This document shows positions 57,747-64,000 of a stretch of DNA of 64,000 bases, one piece after another. Both the position numbers and the translations under genes were made by a program. The stretch is from assembly GCF_029962835.1 (NCBI RefSeq), contig NC_080582.1, forward strand, positions 76,008,177-76,072,176, given 5' to 3'. This DNA is from Magnolia sinica. Taxonomy: Eukaryota > Streptophyta > Magnoliopsida > Magnoliales > Magnoliaceae. The notes beneath the pieces are model-generated. The model worked only from the letters and a program-made list of their open reading frames with translations. It did not search any database and had not been told where the DNA came from. The first letter of the stretch is position 1; each line of letters begins with the position of its first letter.

Positions 57747-59976
57747 CTAGGTTTTAGATTTTCACGAGAACTTTTGATATATGTTACACTAATGGTTAGA
57801 TTAAGCCTAGGCTAGAATCAATTTGAGCACCTATGATAGAGATTGAATTAGAGATCTAAATATAAGATTTTTTTATTTTTGTGATAAAATAAAAATAAAA
57901 ATAAAATATGAACTTAGGAAACCCTACGTATCTGTAAGACATCAAATATGATATTAATTAGGCTTGACATTGAAATAACAGCCCAAGACTGGACCCTAAG
58001 AAACTTTTAAGAATTTTTAGGCTACTATGATGAGTTGGATAACAATAGTAAGCAGAAAACACCTGAATTATAAAAATCATAACTAATTAATTATAACTCT
58101 TGTTTAAGTCGATTCAAAATCTCAGTCGTAGGTTAACAAGTGTAGTTTTAGAGAAAACTAATGAGAAAATATAAATCTAGGTTTCTTCTATACCAATTTT
58201 AATTTATATGTATACTAGTCAGAAATTGTTTGCTTCTGGGCAGACCTAATTTTCTGAATTTTAAGATTTTTTGTAAACTTGGAATTAAGCTGAAATTTTA
58301 TAAAGTTATAATAGACTAATAGATGCATCGTTATAAAAAGTTTTAGACCAATCCAATACTTGCAAATGCCAGAAACATTAGCAGAAACAATATCCTCATA
58401 ATCTAATTTTATTTTATTTTATTTTATTTTTGTTTTGCACAACAACCTTGGTACATATCACAGTTCTTATTCTTTTGATCTTCATGTGTAAGTTTTTTAG
58501 ATTATTTAATCTTCCTTATAATCCTACAAAATCTTCAACATACTAATTAAAATATATATATAATTAAATAAAATAAAATTAGACCAATCCAATGTTTGAA
58601 ACTATCCAATGCATCAAATGGAACAGTACCTTCAACATCAGAAATTTTTGCACTTCAACTTCAATATATATCTCAGCACCGTCCATGTTGAACCATCACG
58701 TATACCAACTCCAGCCACCAAATCCTTCCTTGGAAATCGAATAAATCTTTTGTGAAACAAATTTTCAACCGATCATATATTGTACTTGTAAATGACTCAA
58801 GTCATGTCACTCTATCATGAACGCCTGACCCGATGCCTTTAGAGTGGATCACTTGCAAATAGAGTAGCTAAGACCTAAAGTATTTTTTAGGTTACTTTGG
58901 TTATATCGACTATGATCACACTTTTACATTACTACTGTTAAAATCCTACTACAACTGTGGATATAAAGACCATGTTGTATGTCTATGCGCGACCCCTTCC
59001 GCTTCGCCAACCGTAAAATCAGGGACCACTTAATCAAGTCTATAGGCCACCTCCACAGAATGGGTTGCCATCCATGCACCAACGATCTCCACTACACTCT
59101 TTAGCGTAACCATTATCTCAAGATCACTTTTACCATATTTTCAAAAGTGTCATGGTCATAACCGAGGTCACAACAGTAAAGTCATCCACAAGACATTTTA
59201 AGGCCACCTCGACAACCACATTGACAAGTTAGACTACTCAACATCAACATACAAGCCCAGGGAGCCATACGTCATGACCTCATACTCATAGATACACCTA
59301 ACCACGACACCACTTGTAGACAATATAATTCAACTTTACAGGGACACACCTCGATAATACGACGATCCATCTCAAGGTTATGATGACTCAGCACCACTAT
59401 AGAACAACGTGATGCAAGAGTGTGATGCCACTATGCTACAATGCAAGGACTCAACGCACAAATGAAAAGATTTCAACATCGAAATTCAATCTAGAACAAG
59501 ATCAAACCAACCATTGAACAACAATCGAGTGAAGAAGCAGTGGACATCAGTAACCCCGCACTAGGAGCTGCAACATTTGAAGTTAGCCGCAACATTCAAA
59601 ATCGCAACCATTGCGCTTAAAGACTCAATCACAGGAATGAGTTCTCCACAACCGTACTAAGTATCTTAGTAACAACCTTCATTGTACACGTCACATTGTA
59701 GCCATATCAAGGACCACGTTGATAATCTCAACAACCACCTCAATCATATCAACAACGATAACAATGGCAACATCACAGGTCTTCACGATGCTCACATCAG
59801 CCCAAGGATAAACTGTCACACTACCAGATACTAAGCAAATTTCAAAACACTGGTACGTCAGCCACCATTTGAGGGAATGTAATAGATAGAGGACGCGCCA
59901 ACACCAAATCGTACCATCTACGTTGAGATTCGAGTGTAGTCGATAATATAGTAAATTTCGAGGATAAAATTTTGTT
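57747..59976 (+). other. Internal region of the non-autonomous gypsy element
   Basis: AT-rich and without a gag, protease, RT or integrase motif in any frame that I can read. A TTTTATTTTA microsatellite lies at about 58,407-58,432. The last ~300 bp have CAACAACCACCTCAAT-type A/C-rich repeats and match 55,719-56,034. Confidence 0.6.
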
Positions 59977-59989
59977 AAGGGGGGTAGAA
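59977..59989 (+). other. Gypsy polypurine tract
   Basis: AAGGGGGGTAGAA immediately before the TGTAAC start of the 3' LTR. Confidence 0.8.
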
Positions 59990-61667
59990 TGTAACAACCC
60001 ATTTTTTAAAATAATGATGGGAACTAAGTCCTGTCATTTTCTATGGTGTGGCCCACTAGAGCTTCAGATCTATCTCATTTTTTGGCCCATACCCTAAAAT
60101 GTTTTAATAAAACTGGTGAGCAGAGTGGATTTGTCACGTCATCCCTATGGGGCCCACCGTGCAAAAAAAAAATGCAGTGACGTGCACGACCTAACTTCTC
60201 TCTCATTCTCCTCCTTCTTCGGTTGCATTTCGCACCAGTAATCGCACGACCTAACCTCTCTCCCCAATTTCCTCTCCCATTCAAACTCTCATCTTTCTTC
60301 TTCCACCATTCTTCATCGGCGGAACCAACCAAATAATCCAACCGCTCACCATCAACCCAAGAAGATTTTAACGGCAAACGTTCAACCCAACTATTTCCAG
60401 TCTTATGGCCCACCTAAATTCTAAATCTGCCTTACCTTTAGAATCATGTATTATTACGACCCGGCAAAGTAGCTGGACGGAATGGATTTCTCACAAACAT
60501 CTCATTGGACTCACCTAGCTTCCGTTGTAGTAAGGGATTTGGAAGGCTTCCACAATGCAATCCATGCAGATTGAAACCTTTCCGATTTTTCCTCCTTTCT
60601 CTTTCCGTTTTCTAGTCAACCTATAAATCGAGAAATCTCGACTATCCATTGGATCCATCTTCAATCTGTAACGTCTAAACTATGACATTCAACCTCCACT
60701 CAACACACCAGGTAGGTGATTTTTCCGATTGAAAAGACTACATTATTATATACTTTTATTTCATTAATTATTTATTTCATATTGTTGATTTATGTCATTT
60801 GATTTTGGTTTTACATAATGTAGAATGCATTTATTTGGTTTCTAATATGTGGAATAAATTCATTTGATTATTGTTAAATGCTTTTAATTATATTATAGGT
60901 CCTCTGCCCTGAAAGGACCATTATGTTGTTTTGATATGGGTGCTCTGCCGAGGGTCATTCACGAAAGGATCAGCACGGGTGCTCTGCCCTGGGCGATTCC
61001 CTAAAACGATCAACACACACGGGTGCTCTGCCTTGGATATTTATCCTCACCAGGTGCTCTGCCGAGGGTCATTCTCTAAAAGGATCAATACTGGTGCTCT
61101 GCCGAGGGTCATTCCCTAAAAGGATCAATACACACGGGTGTTCTGCCCTGGATTGAACTAAAAAGGATTTTAAAATACTGCATTGTCTTATTTTGTTGTT
61201 ATGCAAAAAATAAATTGTTATTGTTGTCATGTAAAATGCCGATTCAATACTCGTAATTGTTCTTATTTATTTTATTGAGTTTTATTTGTGTTAACGTAGA
61301 ATTTTCAATTTTGGGAAAGATGTGACCCTACGAGCCGTCGCGGTCACACCCGTATAGACTGTTTTACAGGGTTTGTATATGAAGAACCGGTTGGGCAAGA
61401 TTGATGATTTTTCTTATTGTTCTATTTGAATATTTCTTAAAATTCAATACATTTTGTTATTATTTTTTTATGTAATTAAAGGTTCAAGATTTGATTAGTG
61501 AACGTTATTTAATAACAATAATTATTATCCTTTTATTTGCTCTGATTTCCTTGAAAATGCATGAAATAATGTGGGTTGTGATGTATATTTTATTTAAATA
61601 CAACTCACAGTCCTGGAATTCGGGTTCGGGCTTGGCCAACTCGGGTGCCGAATTTCGGGGCGTGACA
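59990..61667 (+). repeat. Gypsy 3' LTR
   Basis: 1678 bp, TGTAACAACCC...GGGGCGTGACA, both canonical ends intact. Contains the same minisatellite at 60,896-61,165. Confidence 0.85.
60896..61165 (+). repeat. GGTGCTCTGCC minisatellite in the 3' LTR
   Basis: Five to six units, copy number and order slightly different from the 5' LTR array, showing change since insertion. Confidence 0.82.
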
Positions 61668-61668
61668 A

Positions 61669-61745
61669 GGGATGTAGCCAGATGCATCACACTAGCCCAC
61701 ATGGGTCCCACCCACCTCAGTGGATCCAAGCTCTCACCAATCCAC
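61669..61745. repeat. Right end of an AATCCGCTC-family foldback element flanking the LTR
   Basis: AGGGATGTAGCCAGATG, then CCCACCCACCTCAGTGGATC and CCAATCCACTC match 51,094-51,175. The gypsy LTR therefore sits in a broken foldback element. The left part of that element was not found on the other side. Confidence 0.75.
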
Positions 61746-63045
61746 TCTAAGGTGGGCCCCACCTACGGACATGTTGTCCAGGTGGGTCACCCAAATAGTT
61801 GAATGATGTGGGTAATACACACATCATAGTGAGCTCCATTTGATGAGCGGTTTGGACATTCACAACTCATTAAGTGGGCCACACAATCACATCTTCATAC
61901 ACAAAACAAATGAACAAGAGAGGGAGAGAGAGGGATAGAGAGAGAGAAAAAAAAAAACACCCACTTGATCTTCTCCTTCTTCTTCTTCCCATGGGTTCAT
62001 AAGCCTTCCAGGACTCCTTCCAATGGTAGAGATGGACTTCTAAGGGTTAGATTAGGAGGGATCTAGAGGTAAGAGGGTTAGAAATGGAGCTTGCTTAGGA
62101 CGTCCATGGCTAGCAATGGAAGTGAAGAAGAAGAGAGAGAAAGTGAGAGGATAGAGAGAGTGAAATGATGGGTTGTAAGAGGTGTAATAATGAGTTTTGA
62201 AAAAAAGAGAGCATTTATGGGATAGGCTAGGTAGGGGGGTAGGTTAGGTTGTAGAATAGGGTGATGTCATCCCTAGGATGACATCATCCTCATTATGATT
62301 ATGGGGAAACGTGTACACCATGGCGCGCAACGTGCGGTCCACCGCTATGATCGTACACGGATCATATCTTGGGATCTAGACGTCGGATTGACGCACGAGA
62401 CGTGGCATCAGAATCGTAGCGACGACATGGTCGTAATGGCATAGGTCTCGGGTCGAACCGACTTGGGTGAATAGGGTGTGACTCGCGGTCAAGTGCAAAT
62501 GAAATCTACAGGTCGCGGGTCGCCAGAATTCGACCAGGAGGACCACAAAGGCATACGAAATGGTACGAGCTAGGATATGGGTCTTACAATGTGTCTTTGG
62601 AGGCTTTGGCCCCGATGTCGCCAGGGCATATAATAATCATGATTACACAAATGCAAGTGCATGAATCATCCTACCAAATATGCAACAATCCTATGCATAC
62701 CACGCACTCATGTAGGGCAACTCCGCCTATCAAGGAGTTCATAAACAATCCGCCCGAAGGCATATGTTATGATCGGTCACTCGTCATATCAGACATATAT
62801 ATGATGCGTATGATCATGAATCATGAATCTATACTAAACATGTCATGTGGTGATGGGCTCTGATCAAAACGAAGATGGGCCTAAATGGCCTATATGCTAT
62901 AGGTATGGGCCTATTAATGGGCCTTAGGGAGAGTGACAATGCGGACATTTAACCAACATTGTACTTACAATGTGGACGTCAAACCATCATTGCTCCCAAG
63001 GCATAGCCCGCTATAGAGATCGTCAACTAAACCATGGTGAAAACA
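61746..63045. other. Unassigned flanking DNA with GA microsatellite
   Basis: (GA)n at about 61,917-61,946 and a TTCTTCTTC run near 61,970. Nothing coding is supported. A 62,591-62,863 frame of 90 codons matches nothing I know. Confidence 0.35.
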
Positions 63046-63049
63046 CAAG

Positions 63050-63270
63050 ATGATGGGCCTTATGTACATCTCGTTGGGCCTCAAACCATGGGCCTCCAAT
63101 ACATCAAATGGGCCTCAAACCATGGTCTCATATATATCAAAGTGGGCCTTAGTGGGCGGCCACAAATACATTAAGATGGGCCTCAACAAATGGCCTTATA
63201 CAAATCAAAGTGGGCCTCAATGGACGGCCCACAAATACACCAAGATGGACCTCAACACATGGCCTTAAAA
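63050..63270. repeat. Minisatellite, TGGGCCTCAA unit
   Basis: About six imperfect units of 35-45 bp, each with (A)TGGGCCTCAA followed by a CATGG or GGACGG-CC phrase and ACA(A/C)ATACA-(T/C)C-AA. Confidence 0.7.
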
Positions 63271-63412
63271 TAATCTCCAAAATGGTTGGACAGTTTGGAT
63301 GAAACTCATGCATCACGGTAGGTCCCATAGGGATGGAAGGCATAGATAAATCACATACTTCATGGTGGAGGTCCACACTGATGAAAGGTGTGGACACAAT
63401 ACATACATAAGT

Positions 63413-63835
63413 GGGGCCCACCATAATGTTTATTTTCCACCCAACCTGCTGATGAGGTCACAAGGACCTAGGGCCCCACTAAAATGTTTATTTTCTATCC
63501 AACCTGGGGCCCACCATAATGTTTATGCGCCATCCAAACTGCTTCATAAGGTCACTTGGACCTTGGGCCCATTGTACTTTTTATTTACATCCAATCTGTT
63601 CATAAGGTCACGTGGACACAGGGGGCCCACTATACCATTTATTTGCCATCCAACTGCTTCATAAGGTCACGTGGACCAGGTAGGGCCCACCGTAATGTTT
63701 ATTTGCCACCCAAATCCGTTTATAAGGTCACACGGACCTTGGGCCCACCATGATATTTATCTGTCATTCAACCCGTTTATAAGGTCACGTGGACGTGGGG
63801 TGGGCTTGGGGCCCACCGTAATGTGGTTCACAAAT
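63413..63835. repeat. Minisatellite built from a foldback-element module
   Basis: Six to seven units of roughly 55-75 bp, each reading GGGCCCACC(A/G)TAATGTTTAT, then TGCCATCCAACC, then TAAGGTCAC-TGGACC. The same module occurs once per arm in the foldback elements. Confidence 0.75.
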
Positions 63836-64000
63836 CCAATCCACCCATTATGTATGTCCCACTGGAACGAGGGTTCAAACCAAGTTTCAACCGCATCCAA
63901 ATTTCAAGTAGGCCCCACCGAGTGATTTTATATGTTTTAGGCATGTCCTCACATGATTTTAGATGGTATGGCCCACTCGAGTTCCGCTATGGCACCACTG
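63836..64000. repeat. Partial foldback repeat at window end
   Basis: GTAGGCCCCACCGAGTGATTTT and ATGGTATGGCCCACTCGAG are standard repeat phrases. The unit is cut by the window edge. Confidence 0.45.

Larger units (their letters stand above)
56035..61667 (+). mobile_element. Non-autonomous Ty3/gypsy element, two ~1.7-kb LTRs
   Basis: The 5' LTR (56,035-57,731), primer-binding site, a 2.26-kb internal region without gag or pol, polypurine tract and 3' LTR (59,990-61,667) are in the standard order. The short internal region holds no domain I can recognise, so replication would need proteins from another element. The LTRs look over 90% identical by eye. LTR end CGGGGCGTGACA and tail AAATTTCGAGGACGAAATTTT are typical of chromovirus (Tekay/Del-type) elements from memory. 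Confidence 0.82.

Overview
The window is nuclear DNA from a flowering plant. It has GT-AG introns, long repeat-rich intergenic stretches, nested LTR retrotransposons and hAT elements, and plant gene families (a VARICOSE/EDC4-type decapping scaffold, an LRR receptor kinase, a BAHD acyltransferase). Many dispersed inverted-repeat elements carry a GTGGGGCCCACC-type core and phrases such as 'wccatgccgtccatc'. From memory these resemble repeats of magnoliid genomes (Magnoliales/Laurales), so a magnoliid is a reasonable guess but remains inference.

Genes. (1) 879-1187 (+): the last coding exon of a VARICOSE/EDC4-like protein; the rest of the gene would lie upstream, outside the window or in unrecognised exons. 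(2) 7053-9744 joined to 11185-11572 (+): an LRR receptor-like kinase of the subfamily XII type (EFR/Xa21/At3g47570-like). Exon 1 is intact. Exon 2 has a frameshift and stop at 11337-11339, which cuts off the end of the kinase domain, so this is probably a pseudogene or a truncated allele. (3) 39700-40107 joined to 45158-46045 (+): an intact 431-residue shikimate/quinate hydroxycinnamoyltransferase (HCT-like) with HXXXD and DFGWG motifs and a 5.05-kb intron full of repeats. (4) 20021-20416 (+): a broken second copy of the HCT intron end and exon 2 start, lacking the catalytic Asp. The other long reading frames are retroelement remnants or chance.

Layout. 1-7 kb: VARICOSE end, then inverted-repeat elements, one split by a 1.5-kb insertion. 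7-12.4 kb: the receptor kinase and a probable retroposon. 12.5-19 kb: a degenerate Ty3/gypsy element containing a Sirevirus-like LTR and a three-copy ~285-bp tandem repeat. 19.1-21 kb: copia gag remnant, HCT pseudogene, hAT MITE with a perfect 8-bp target duplication. 21-27.6 kb: repeats, a 1.2-kb hAT-like element with a LINE tail inside, and an orphan promoter/leader. 27.6-32.5 kb: a complete but mutated Ty1/copia element on the minus strand with 5-bp target duplication. 32.5-39.6 kb: a dense cluster of foldback elements plus another hAT-like element. 39.6-46.4 kb: HCT, whose intron holds a hAT-like element with a SINE nested in it, plus a second SINE. 46.4-51.9 kb: more hAT-like and foldback elements. 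51.9-61.7 kb: gypsy-derived LTR arrays, including a non-autonomous element with two ~1.7-kb LTRs. 61.7-64 kb: flanking repeat and two minisatellites.

The functional content is small. HCT acts in phenylpropanoid (monolignol/chlorogenate) metabolism, the receptor kinase would act in surface immunity if functional, and VARICOSE acts in mRNA decapping. They do not form a unit. The main interest is transposon biology: two groups of non-autonomous inverted-repeat elements with readable target-site duplications, and what they have done to the promoters and introns of the resident genes. All coordinates and percentages were read by eye.
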